A stretch of 64,000 nt of DNA from assembly GCA_963749605.1 (NCBI GenBank), contig CAVVNN010000003.1:124001-188000 (forward strand). Reading direction: 5' to 3'. Below the pieces are notes generated by a model. That model did no database searches. It had not been told where the DNA came from and worked only from the letters and a program-made list of their open reading frames with translations. The position numbers and the translations under genes were made by a program. Positions 24,909 to 33,486 of this stretch are shown piece by piece. How positions within the stretch are numbered: position 1 is the first letter of the stretch; the number at the start of each line of letters is the position of its first letter. The DNA is from CAVVNN01 sp963749605 (lineage in GTDB: Bacteria > Actinomycetota > Thermoleophilia > Solirubrobacterales > 70-9).

Positions 24909-26633
24909 TCAGCCGCCCTTGAAGATGAGCACCAGCGTGCCGGCGGCGATGACTGCGCTGAGGATCGCGGTCGCCCAGGTGAGCAGTTGCAGGCGCCTCT
25001 CCGAGCGGCCCTCGAAGCGAGTGCTCGTCTCCCGGTAGAGCGCCTCCAGCTTGTCGCTGAGAGCTTTGAATTCGGCGGTGATGCCGAGGCGCTCGCGGAG
25101 CAGGCGGTAGCGGCTCCGGTAGGTCTCGGTCATGATTTCGAGGTCGTAGGTCTCGTGCAGCTCGACCATCGCTTCGCGCTCGATGTCGGCGATCGAGTCG
25201 GGCTTGGAGCGATCGGAGCGAGAGATGTCGCGAAAGACGCTGCGAATCATCCCGGTCGCCGTCGCGGCGCCGATCACCATGTATGCGGTCCAGCCAGCCT
25301 CGAGCAGCGCGGAGGCTTCGAGGCCGTGCTGGGAGCAGCCGTCGCCGACGGTGACAACGCAGCGGTTGGCAGGAAGGACGCCGATCGCATAGCGCTTGGT
25401 GTCGAAGAAGTTGCGATCGAGGCGGTAGCCGTCTTGGCCCGTGCGCGGTATCCACGCCGGTGTCTGGTAGGGGTGCGAGATGGCTTTTGAGACTTCGGCG
25501 AGCAGCCCCGAGAGGTCCGGGTCCCTGCAGGTGCCCGGCCCTTGGGAGGTCTGTGACTTTGCGCAATTGTCGTCGACGAGAACCACCGAGGAGACGCGGG
25601 AGGCCGAAAGAGAGGTGAGCACACGGTCGCCGATCTCCTTTCTGATGCGCTTGGCGGGGAGGCTGGCGGCGCCCCGCGTCATTCGCAGCGTGAGGGCGAA
25701 CAGCGTTGCCTCGGTGAACATGCGCAGGGTCAGCGGTCGCTCGACATCCGTGGGCCGGATGCCGAGCGACTCCATCGCCGGTTGGGCCACAGCGGCCAGG
25801 TAGCCCCCGAGCGGCCCCGAGACTTTGAACGCGGGCCTCTGCTCCGGGTTGAACGCGGTGGCAAGCGGCCACTGGCTGCGGATCGAGTCGTGGATCTCCT
25901 TCGTCGACATGGTCCGCGGAGGGAGTTCGGTCCCGGAGGCTTCGCACGGGATGAGGAAGAGGCTGAAGGAGAAGATCGGGCGAAAGCCACGGCGTCCGTA
26001 GACGTAGAAGAGAGACAGGGCGGGTTGGACGAACCAGGGGCCGAGTGCGTATTCGCTTGGCTCGTCCGGGTCCGGGTCGAGCAGGGCATGGGGGAGCAGG
26101 ACGTTGACCGTCTCGCGGGCCAGGGGCAGGCCGAAGAGGCGGGAGCGGCGGTGGGCGAGGAGCTGGCAGAGGAGCTGGGAGAGGTCCTCGCCTTCACTCG
26201 TCTGGCCCGTTCCCGGGGAGGCGGCTGGTTCGACGAGGAAGTCCTTGTGGTGGGTTTCGACGGGTCGGTCGGCCCCGCCGATCACGAAGCCCTCCCACGG
26301 GTCCTCTGGGTTGGCGCGGCCCCCGCATTCGGTCTTGCTCCAGGCCAGGGGCGCTGGGAGCTCTGTGCCCTCTTCCTTGTAGGGGAATCGTTGGGGCTCG
26401 ATCGTCGTCTGGCGGTTGCTGACGAGAGCGCTGTGGCGCCAGGCCCGCCCGCCGTCGCCGTCGTCGCGCTCGTACTTCATCCCGGCCTCCCCGAGTTTGA
26501 ATCCGGATGCCTCGAAGATCCTCCGCAGGAGCCGGTCGGCGTCCCGGACTTCCTCTCGCGCGTAGAGGGGTCGGAGATCGCGCGAGACGCGCACGGCGAA
26601 GGAGTGTTGGATCAGCCCGTGCAGGTCGCGCAC
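24909..26633 (-). CDS. Large membrane-tailed protein of unknown function, operon gene 3
   Basis: A 574-residue protein with GTG start 26633, seven bases after the stop of the preceding gene, so co-translated. The first ~300 residues are cytoplasmic and unfamiliar. A segment SSVVLVDDNCAKSQ follows, then TGQDGYRLDRNFFDTKRYAI, GVLPANRCVVTVGDGCSQHG with two Cys, and a Gly/Ala stretch AYMVIGAATATGMI. The C-terminal part is a coiled coil (ALSDKLEALYRETSTRFEGR) ending in one transmembrane helix, LLTWATAILSAVIAAGTLVL, with three residues after it: a tail-anchored layout. No known enzyme signature was found. Together with the two upstream genes it forms a compact three-gene operon on the minus strand. 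Confidence 0.65.
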   Translation of the reverse strand: MRDLHGLIQHSFAVRVSRDLRPLYAREEVRDADRLLRRIFEASGFKLGEAGMKYERDDGDGGRAWRHSALVSNRQTTIEPQRFPYKEEGTELPAPLAWSKTECGGRANPEDPWEGFVIGGADRPVETHHKDFLVEPAASPGTGQTSEGEDLSQLLCQLLAHRRSRLFGLPLARETVNVLLPHALLDPDPDEPSEYALGPWFVQPALSLFYVYGRRGFRPIFSFSLFLIPCEASGTELPPRTMSTKEIHDSIRSQWPLATAFNPEQRPAFKVSGPLGGYLAAVAQPAMESLGIRPTDVERPLTLRMFTEATLFALTLRMTRGAASLPAKRIRKEIGDRVLTSLSASRVSSVVLVDDNCAKSQTSQGPGTCRDPDLSGLLAEVSKAISHPYQTPAWIPRTGQDGYRLDRNFFDTKRYAIGVLPANRCVVTVGDGCSQHGLEASALLEAGWTAYMVIGAATATGMIRSVFRDISRSDRSKPDSIADIEREAMVELHETYDLEIMTETYRSRYRLLRERLGITAEFKALSDKLEALYRETSTRFEGRSERRLQLLTWATAILSAVIAAGTLVLIFKGG

Positions 26634-26640
26634 GCTCGAG

Positions 26641-27093
26641 TCAGTCCTCGGGCTCTGGCGCTGCCGGGGTCGGGATGAGGATCGCCACCAACGCCGCGCC
26701 GCTTGCGGCGATCAGCGCCTCGAGCTCGGGGGAGCCGCTGGCGCGACCGCCCGCGAGCACGACGAGGATGACGGCCGCGAGTAGCGCCATCGCGATCCAT
26801 GCCGCGGGACTCTTTGCCTTGGGCTCCGGGACCAAAAGGCCCACCAGGGCGCCGCTGAGGGCTGCGGCAAAGGCCCAGAGAACCGCTGGGACGTTGGGCG
26901 GGAGGGAGGAGTGCGTGCTGGTGGTGACGTGGACGCGGTCGCCGCGGGCGGCGCCGACATGGCGGACTTGGTGGATGACCTGACTGGAGCCGAAGGCGAG
27001 GATCAGGCAGATGCCGACCAGGGCGATTGCCGCGGCGAGACCCAGGCCGGCCACCGCGAGCCGGAAGGTCCTGCTGTCGCGAGGTTCATCCAC
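26641..27093 (-). CDS. Four-helix membrane protein, operon gene 2
   Basis: 150 residues with four hydrophobic helices: AGLGLAAAIALVGICLILAF, AVLWAFAAALSGALVGLLV, AAWIAMALLAAVILVVLAGG and ALIAASGAALVAILIPTP. A soluble loop of about 30 residues between the first and second helices contains a His-rich patch (QVIHQVRHVGAARGDRVHV). No family recognised. The GTG start at 27093 shares one base with the TAG of the upstream gene, and the stop is seven bases before the next start, so the three proteins should be made in similar amounts. A pore, or a membrane partner for the two larger proteins, would fit. Confidence 0.65.
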   Translation of the reverse strand: MDEPRDSRTFRLAVAGLGLAAAIALVGICLILAFGSSQVIHQVRHVGAARGDRVHVTTSTHSSLPPNVPAVLWAFAAALSGALVGLLVPEPKAKSPAAWIAMALLAAVILVVLAGGRASGSPELEALIAASGAALVAILIPTPAAPEPED

Positions 27094-28268
27094 TAGATGA
27101 GAGCGCTGCGAGGTCGATGGCGGTACCTTTCGCCGGCCCTGACCTCCTGGGCCTCGAGCGTCGCGCCCAGCTGGGCGAAGCTCTGTTGCTGCTCGTGGGA
27201 GACCGGTTTCGCCGCGGCTTCGATCGCCTTGACGATGAGTTTCGCGGCTTCGATCTCCGAGTCTGGTTCGGCCGCGTGCGTTTCCGTTCCCCTTTCGAGC
27301 AGGTCCGAGAGGGATCGGAAGCTGTAGGTGAGGAGGAGGATGATGGCCACGCCGAAGCCGACCCAGACGAGCCAGCCGGCGCTGCCGAGGTCGAGTTCGG
27401 AGGCGGTGAAGGCGACCACCCAGAGTTGGCCCGCGGCGGCGGCCAGGATGAGGGCGGCGCCGAGCAGCAAGCCGCCAACGGTGAAGGCGTCGCCCCGCTT
27501 GCCCTTGGACTCCTTGTAGCTCTTGGTCGCCAGGGTGACGATAGGGGCAGCGCTGACAAGGATCAGCGCGATCGCCCCGCCCACGGTCGCCAGCGCGGTG
27601 AGCGCTTCGGCGTTGTCGCCGAGGAAGGCCTTTGCCGTCGTGGCGCTGAACAGGCCGGTCAGCAGCGCCCCGGCGGCGGTCGCGTTGGTGGCCCAGTTGT
27701 CGTTGAATTTCCAGGTCGCGTCGAGCGAGCCGAGCGGCTGATTGAGCCTGCGCTTACCCCCGCTCTTCGGCTCCCACCCCCGGAGGTAGAAGGGGACGCT
27801 GAGGACCAGACTGGCGATGAGGGCGATCAGGAACGCCCACAGCTCGTGCCAGTTCGGCGTCTTCGCCGGCGCCCCTTTTGGGTTGACTTCGAAGGTCTGC
27901 GAGGCGCCGCCGGCGAGCGCCGCGGTGAGCTTCAGCCCGAGGCCTTCGTGGGCGCAGGCCGCGGGGACCTCCACCGTCACCGGCGTGATCTGGTTGGGCG
28001 GCAGCTGGTTCTTGCTGAGGCTCGGCTTACATCCCGCCGCTTCTACTTCCAGCGCCGCCGGCCCGTCGGTCAGGTTCGTGAAGCTCAGGTCCACTTTGGA
28101 CCCGCCACCGCTTTCCGCCCGCTGCAGTTCCGGGGTGAGCGTGTCTACCACCAGCGAGGCGGGTGCCGCCGAGGCTGGCTCGGAAGCCAGCAGGCCGAAG
28201 AGCGCGATCGCTGCGGCTGCCAGCGAGACCCTGACCGTGCGCTGCGGAGAAGACATTGTGCGAAACAT
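27093..28268 (-). CDS. Exported multi-pass membrane protein, operon gene 1
   Basis: From ATG 28268 (GTG 28280 and ATG 28256 are alternatives) the product has a signal peptide (VSLAAAAIALFGLLASEPASA), an exported beta-sandwich-like region of about 120 residues with two Cys, then five transmembrane helices (for example LWAFLIALIASLVLSVPFYL and AAGALLTGLFSATTA) and a short charged helical tail. The segment WKFNDNWATNATAAGALLTG matches WNFTSWATTLTTAAAVFGTV of the gene at 53660, in the same place relative to its neighbours, so the two are paralogues. It is the first gene of the operon. The NHL gene diverges from it across a 290-base promoter region. Possibly an outward-facing sensor. Confidence 0.65.
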   Translation of the reverse strand: MFRTMSSPQRTVRVSLAAAAIALFGLLASEPASAAPASLVVDTLTPELQRAESGGGSKVDLSFTNLTDGPAALEVEAAGCKPSLSKNQLPPNQITPVTVEVPAACAHEGLGLKLTAALAGGASQTFEVNPKGAPAKTPNWHELWAFLIALIASLVLSVPFYLRGWEPKSGGKRRLNQPLGSLDATWKFNDNWATNATAAGALLTGLFSATTAKAFLGDNAEALTALATVGGAIALILVSAAPIVTLATKSYKESKGKRGDAFTVGGLLLGAALILAAAAGQLWVVAFTASELDLGSAGWLVWVGFGVAIILLLTYSFRSLSDLLERGTETHAAEPDSEIEAAKLIVKAIEAAAKPVSHEQQQSFAQLGATLEAQEVRAGERYRHRPRSALI

Positions 28269-28411
28269 AACCGAGAGCACTAGGTGTTTGTCAACTTGTT
28301 TGTCAACTACTCACCACTCACTAACCGTAGGTCGAGATCCCGGTCTCCGGGCGCCCCGATTGCATCTATATATCCGCACCGCTCCGCAAGGTCACGTGCA
28401 GAGCCAAATCC

Positions 28412-28441
28412 TTGACACCGGCGCCAAGGGCCGTGTAGTCT
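28412..28441 (+). promoter_or_regulatory. Candidate sigma-70 promoter of the NHL gene
   Basis: TTGACA (28412-28417) and TAGTCT (28436-28441) are 18 bases apart, giving a transcript start near 28449 and a leader of about 110 bases before ATG 28561. Confidence 0.45.
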
Positions 28442-28482
28442 CGCACTTGTTGAGTATTCCCAGTTCTCTGAAGGCGGGAGCG

Positions 28483-28548
28483 CGTCAGGCTGGCCTTTAT
28501 CTGACGACTCCAATCTCGTCCCGGTTCCTGGGGACGGGAAGCCCTGAC
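28483..28548 (+). promoter_or_regulatory. Leader with mutually exclusive stems before the NHL gene
   Basis: CGTCAG (28483-28488) pairs with CTGACG (28501-28506). CGTCCC (28517-28522) pairs with GGGACG (28531-28536). The first arm can instead pair with a second CTGAC at 28544-28548, which lies just before the GGGAGGAG ribosome site. The two pairings exclude each other. Confidence 0.4.
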
Positions 28549-28560
28549 TGCGGGAGGAGC

Positions 28561-31500
28561 ATGAGAGTGCCGAAGGCAATTCTGGTTGTCCTTGTCTCCG
28601 CGACGGCTTCTGCTGCTCTGTCAGCAGCTCCGGCGATGGCTTCAGCACCCCCCGCGGTCACCACCGAACCCGCCGCCGAAGTCACCAAGCACGAAGCCAC
28701 CCTCAAAGCCACCGTCAACCCCGAGGGCCTCGAAACCACCTATCAGTTCGAATACACGACCGCGAAAGACTTCCAAGAAAACGGCTACGAAGGCGCGACC
28801 AGCGCCCCCGCCTCACCCGAAGGCATCGGCTCGGGCACCGAAGGCGTAGAAGTCGTCCAGACGATCGAGGGCCTGGAACCAAAAACGCGCTATCGCTTCC
28901 GCGTTGTCGCCAGCAACTCCGAAGGCACGACCTACGGCAACCCCATCTACAAATCCTCCTTCGGCAAAGAAGGCACAGGCAACGGCGAATTCAAATACAT
29001 CGGCGACGTGGCGATCGCCCCCGACGGCACCCTCTGGGTCGTTGACATCCAAAACAACCGCCTCCAGCACTTCAGCGCCGGCGGCGGATACCTCGGCGCC
29101 TCGGCCAAAGTCGAATCCCCCGACGCCGTCGCGATCAACTCGGCAGGCGAAATCTACGTCTCCGGCAACTACGTCAAGAAGCTGAACTCCAAAGGCGAAG
29201 TCACCGCGACGCTGGCCAGCTACGGTTCCAGTGAAGGCCAGGTCCGCTTCGCCGTCGGCCTCGACCTCGACTCCGAAGGCAACCTCTGGGTCGCCGACTC
29301 CGAAAACGGCCGCGTCGATAAGTTCAACACCAAAGGCGAATTCGTCAAATCGATCGGCGGCCTCAGCTCCCCCTGGGGCGTCAGCGTCGCCCCGGGCGGC
29401 AACCTCTGGGTCGCCGAGCACGGGGCGCACCGGATCTCAGTGCTGAGCCCCGCCGGCGAACTGCTCAACCGCTTCGGCTCCAAAGGCTCCGAACCCGGCC
29501 AGTTCGAAGAACTCTCCGACGTCGAGGTCGCCGACGGCTACGCCTGGGTCGGCGACGCCGAAAACAACCGCGTCCAGCTCTTCAACGAAGAAGGCGAATA
29601 CGTCACTTCCTTCGGCAAAGAAGGCACCGGCGAAGGCCAGTTCCACACCCGCTCCTGGATTCGGGTAGCCGTCGCCCCCAACGGCGACGTCTGGGTCACT
29701 GACTCGGGGAACGACAGGGTTGAGAGGTGGAATGCCGGCAGCTTCGAAACGAGCCCGTATACCCCCATCTACAAATCCTCCTTCGGCAAAGAAGGCACAG
29801 GCAACGGCGAATTCAAATACATCGGCGACGTGGCGATCGCCCCCGACGGCACCCTCTGGGTCGTTGACATCCAAAACAACCGCCTCCAGCACTTCAGCGC
29901 CGACGGCGGATACCTCGGCGCCTCGGCCAAAGTCGAATCCCCCGACGCCGTCGCGATCAACTCGGCAGGCGAAATCTACGTCTCCGGCAACTACGTCAAG
30001 AAGCTGAACTCCAAAGGCGAAGTCACCGCGACGCTGGCCAGCTACGGTTCCAGTGAAGGCCAGGTCCGCTTCGCCGTCGGCCTCGACCTCGACTCCGAAG
30101 GCAACCTCTGGGTCGCCGACTCCGAAAACGGCCGCGTCGATAAGTTCAACACCAAAGGCGAATTCGTCAAATCGATCGGCGGCCTCAGCTCCCCCTGGGG
30201 CGTCAGCGTCGCCCCGGGCGGCAACCTCTGGGTCGCCGAGCACGGGGCGCACCGGATCTCAGTGCTGAGCCCCGCCGGCGAACTGCTCAACCGCTTCGGC
30301 TCCAAAGGCTCCGAACCCGGCCAGTTCGAAGAACTCTCCGACGTCGAGGTCGCCGACGGCTACGCCTGGGTCGGCGACGCCGAAAACAACCGCGTCCAGC
30401 TCTTCAACGAAGAAGGCGAATACGTCACTTCCTTCGGCAAAGAAGGCACCGGCGAAGGCCAGTTCCACACCCGCTCCTGGATTCGGGTAGCCGTCGCCCC
30501 CAACGGCGACGTCTGGGTCACTGACTCGGGGAACGACAGGGTTGAGAGGTGGATATACGGCGCTCTCGCCACCGCCACCACCGAACCCGCCACCGAAGTC
30601 TCTCAGCGCGAAGCGACCCTCAACGCCACCGTCAACCCCGAGGGTCTCGAAACCTCCTACCAGTTCCAATACACGACCGCGGAAGACTTCGAAGAACACG
30701 GCTACGAAAACGCGACCAGCGTCCCCGCCTCCCCGGAAGGCATCGGCTCGGGCACAAAAGACGTCGAAGTCAGCGAGTCGATAGAAGGCATTGAACCGGA
30801 CACCACCTACCACTTCCGGGTCGTCGCTGAAAATGGTCTGGGCGCCAGCAAAGGCGAAGACAAAACCTTTACCACGCCCGAAGCCACCCTCAAGAAACCG
30901 ATCGCCGCTTACTCCTTCGACAATGAATTCGAAGAAGGAGAAACAGCTTATGACGACGTCGGCAGCCACAACGGCACGGTCGAAGGTGCCGAATGGACAC
31001 AAGGCAGAAAGGGCGATGCCTTGCGGTTCGATGGTGAAAACGACGTCGTCACCATTCCAGACAGCAGCAGCCTTGATCTCCACGAAAGCTTCACCTTGGA
31101 GGCCTGGGTCGACCCAAGCGAATCTCACAACTGGGCCCCGGTTATCGCCAAGGATGACTCGGGCAAAGGAATGCCGTTTGGCTATGTGCTCTATGGACAG
31201 GGAGGCGGTGAAGCTCCAGTAGGCTCCGTCGCCAAAGACGAATCCACTAAAAAAACCGTTAGCGGAGCATCGGCCCTGCCGCAGGAAGAATGGTCGCAGC
31301 TGGCGTTGACCTCTGACGGTACCCAGATGCGTCTCTATGTCAACGGGAAACTTACGGGCACGGAAAGCTCCGTCCCAGCCAAGATCACCGACGGAGCCTT
31401 GCAGATCGGTGGGAGCACAACCCTCGGCCAATACTTTGCCGGCCGCATCGACGAAGTGAGGATCTATAGCGAAGTGCTGAGCGGCAAAGAGATCAGGAAC

Positions 31501-32901
31501 AGCCTCGACCTCTCGCCTCCCCAGGCTGAGCTCTCGGGGCCGCTTTTCGAATCAGCCGATGGCCCGCTCGGAGTCGAAAGCGCCAGCATGACCATCAATG
31601 CCGGTGACGGTAGCGGCGAAGTCGCATCCGGTCTCAAGAACGTCGAAATCCGCGTCGACGGAAAACTCGCCGAAGTGATCAGCTGCGGATGTGGAGAACC
31701 CATCACCTTCACCTACAGCAAGAAAGCCTGGGGATCTGGTGCAAATACGGTCGCCGTTACGGTTAATGACAAGGCTGGCAACCAAACGGTTCGAGAACTG
31801 ACCGTCGACAAGCCAGACGGTCCGAGCATCGCCCTGGAAGGACCGCTATATGAGCGGCGCGGGACAACGATCGGTGCTAAAGCCCACAAACTCACAATAC
31901 ACGTGGGTCAGACCGACTCCAGCGAAGCCGCGCCGCGACCTGGAGTCAAAAGCATCGAAGTCAAGGTCGACGGAACGCTCGCCGGCGAACCAAAAACCCA
32001 GACCTGCCCCGAAGGAAACTGCTCGCTGGAAACCACATGGATCTTCGAACCGACTAGCTACGCCGAAGGTACTCACACAATTGCGGTCATTGCAAAAGAT
32101 CAGCAGGGTAATACGACGACTCGCAGCTTCGAAGTCGAAATTGACACCAGTGATCCCTGCGGTAATAGTGCCGAAGAACCCGTCGAAGGCTGTGAAGACG
32201 CAACCTATCCGATCCAGCATGCCACCTCATATGTCAGCGAACCTGGCACGACGAAAGAATTCGTCGCCGAAGAATGGATTCAGCCTGGTACGCCCAATGC
32301 GCGTAAGGAAACGGCCAAAGAATATCTCTGGACGCGCGATGTTGTTCCATGCCCCGAAGAACCAGAAGCCGAATGCGGCGAAGTTCGGACGATCTCTCCA
32401 GGAGTACTAGAAGAAACGAATGAATTGTTCGTCACGACAAGTAGCGATCCCAATGACGATCAGCTAGATCCGGTGGCCGAGCTGAATGCGTTCGACCCGA
32501 GCGCGCTCGGCGAACCGACGAAAACCGGGCCGCTTGTTGATGCGCTGGCCTCCTGGCAAAGCCCTCCGCCGAATCACGGTTCTACGTACGCTCTGTATTC
32601 CGAAATCGAAGAAGTAGCCGAAGGACCAACTCTAAAGACCTTGTGGTGGGTCGATGCGTCGACTGATCTGCCGTTGCGGCGCGTCTCGGTCATCGAAGAA
32701 GAGAGCCATGTCGTCAGCGAAAAGCGTGAATTGTTTGATTTCGATCAGACGCCCCCAACTCCCGAATCTCTCCCTGAAAACTTTTTCGATTCAAGTACAC
32801 CGGAAGAAGTCGTCACGGAAGTAACCCGAAGCCTCGATGAACCCTTGCCGGAACCGGAAATTGTTGAAGTTGACGAAGAAGAAGAAGCGGGAGAATTCTG
32901 A
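28561..32901 (+). CDS. Secreted NHL-propeller / LamG-like / Ig-like surface protein
   Basis: Start ATG 28561 with GGGAGGAG upstream and a clean signal peptide (AILVVLVSATASAALSAAPA); the frame is open far upstream but not coding. The product is 1446 residues. Order: FN3-like domain (~29-125), NHL propeller A (~127-390), NHL propeller B (~401-664, almost identical to A), FN3-like (~668-780), LamG-like jelly-roll starting IAAYSFDNEFEEGETAYDDV (~780-980), Ig-like repeats with DGKLAEVISC and an ENTHTIAVIAKD-like segment (~980-1190), and an acidic C-terminal region (~1190-1446) with TLKTLWWVDASTDLPLRR, ending in EEEEAGEF. NHL repeats show motifs like GNLWVADSENGRVDKF. It is probably cell-surface and adhesive. 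Two small secreted genes follow directly, the first nine bases on. The 3' third is less GC-rich than the rest. Confidence 0.8.
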   Translation: MRVPKAILVVLVSATASAALSAAPAMASAPPAVTTEPAAEVTKHEATLKATVNPEGLETTYQFEYTTAKDFQENGYEGATSAPASPEGIGSGTEGVEVVQTIEGLEPKTRYRFRVVASNSEGTTYGNPIYKSSFGKEGTGNGEFKYIGDVAIAPDGTLWVVDIQNNRLQHFSAGGGYLGASAKVESPDAVAINSAGEIYVSGNYVKKLNSKGEVTATLASYGSSEGQVRFAVGLDLDSEGNLWVADSENGRVDKFNTKGEFVKSIGGLSSPWGVSVAPGGNLWVAEHGAHRISVLSPAGELLNRFGSKGSEPGQFEELSDVEVADGYAWVGDAENNRVQLFNEEGEYVTSFGKEGTGEGQFHTRSWIRVAVAPNGDVWVTDSGNDRVERWNAGSFETSPYTPIYKSSFGKEGTGNGEFKYIGDVAIAPDGTLWVVDIQNNRLQHFSADGGYLGASAKVESPDAVAINSAGEIYVSGNYVKKLNSKGEVTATLASYGSSEGQVRFAVGLDLDSEGNLWVADSENGRVDKFNTKGEFVKSIGGLSSPWGVSVAPGGNLWVAEHGAHRISVLSPAGELLNRFGSKGSEPGQFEELSDVEVADGYAWVGDAENNRVQLFNEEGEYVTSFGKEGTGEGQFHTRSWIRVAVAPNGDVWVTDSGNDRVERWIYGALATATTEPATEVSQREATLNATVNPEGLETSYQFQYTTAEDFEEHGYENATSVPASPEGIGSGTKDVEVSESIEGIEPDTTYHFRVVAENGLGASKGEDKTFTTPEATLKKPIAAYSFDNEFEEGETAYDDVGSHNGTVEGAEWTQGRKGDALRFDGENDVVTIPDSSSLDLHESFTLEAWVDPSESHNWAPVIAKDDSGKGMPFGYVLYGQGGGEAPVGSVAKDESTKKTVSGASALPQEEWSQLALTSDGTQMRLYVNGKLTGTESSVPAKITDGALQIGGSTTLGQYFAGRIDEVRIYSEVLSGKEIRNSLDLSPPQAELSGPLFESADGPLGVESASMTINAGDGSGEVASGLKNVEIRVDGKLAEVISCGCGEPITFTYSKKAWGSGANTVAVTVNDKAGNQTVRELTVDKPDGPSIALEGPLYERRGTTIGAKAHKLTIHVGQTDSSEAAPRPGVKSIEVKVDGTLAGEPKTQTCPEGNCSLETTWIFEPTSYAEGTHTIAVIAKDQQGNTTTRSFEVEIDTSDPCGNSAEEPVEGCEDATYPIQHATSYVSEPGTTKEFVAEEWIQPGTPNARKETAKEYLWTRDVVPCPEEPEAECGEVRTISPGVLEETNELFVTTSSDPNDDQLDPVAELNAFDPSALGEPTKTGPLVDALASWQSPPPNHGSTYALYSEIEEVAEGPTLKTLWWVDASTDLPLRRVSVIEEESHVVSEKRELFDFDQTPPTPESLPENFFDSSTPEEVVTEVTRSLDEPLPEPEIVEVDEEEEAGEF
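28941..29731 (+). repeat. NHL module copy A (791 bp tandem repeat)
   Basis: Near-identical over its full length to 29763-30553 (offset 822). By eye I find one base difference (GGC against GAC, giving G or D). The unit codes for a complete NHL propeller. Confidence 0.9.
29763..30553 (+). repeat. NHL module copy B (791 bp tandem repeat)
   Basis: Second copy of the unit at 28941-29731, separated by 31 bases that encode a short linker (NAGSFETSPYT). Confidence 0.9.
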
Positions 32902-32910
32902 GGACGCATC

Positions 32911-33486
32911 ATGAGGCGAAGAGTCCAAGTAACCCTTTCGGTGGTATTCGCCGTCGTACTGGCTGTAGCAGCGCTGGTATGGTTGACCTCTGGCGACAAG
33001 TCATCGACGCAGGCTCCCTCGAAAGCGGAAACCTTTGCGACGAGCCAACTGGCGGTCCGCGAAGCCCAATCGCTGACTCCGGCCGAGAAGCGCCAACTCA
33101 CGACTGCCGCAGTAAACGACCCTCGTGTTCGTCAGCTAACGGCGACGCACTCGCCGAAAGTAACCGCATTCTACCCGTGGGGAGAAGAAGACGGGTCCAA
33201 GCCAGAAGGAGCCGGCGTCTACATCAGGCTGCAGCCGCCTCTAGTACTCCGACAGACCCCGCTCCCTGTGTTCTTGGTCCCCAACGAAGCAGCGCCGCCC
33301 AATACACCCATCCTACGCCGTCACGCGATCTATACGGCGACGAATGTCTCCGTCCTTAAAGTAAGAACACTACTCAAGCAACTTGAAGTCGTGGAAATCG
33401 AACCCATGGGCTGGCACATCCATATAACCGCTGCCCATCTTCTCGGGCCCACCCCCAGCAACGCCTACAGATCCGAAGGGGACTAA
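32911..33486 (+). CDS. Small membrane-anchored protein downstream of the NHL gene
   Basis: 191 residues with an N-terminal anchor or signal (VTLSVVFAVVLAVAALVWLT), then a polar exported domain with FYPWGEEDGSKPEGAGVYIR, RLQPPLVLRQTPLPVFLV and a helical end. No Cys pair, no enzymatic motif, no family recognised. It begins nine bases after the NHL stop and its TAA overlaps the ATG of the next gene (TAATG), so the three genes are one transcript. A role as an accessory or partner of the NHL protein is inferred from this order only. Base composition is lower in GC than most of the window. Confidence 0.65.
   Translation: MRRRVQVTLSVVFAVVLAVAALVWLTSGDKSSTQAPSKAETFATSQLAVREAQSLTPAEKRQLTTAAVNDPRVRQLTATHSPKVTAFYPWGEEDGSKPEGAGVYIRLQPPLVLRQTPLPVFLVPNEAAPPNTPILRRHAIYTATNVSVLKVRTLLKQLEVVEIEPMGWHIHITAAHLLGPTPSNAYRSEGD

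Noticed and set aside
28941..30553. CRISPR-like array
   Set aside because: The repeats are 791 bp coding units, not short repeats with spacers; no cas genes.
29437..31431. Minus-strand frames of 271 and 390 codons opposite the NHL gene
   Set aside because: They mirror the tandem repeats (the same 'protein' appears twice) and are low-complexity Phe/Ala/Asp/Gly; antisense shadows.
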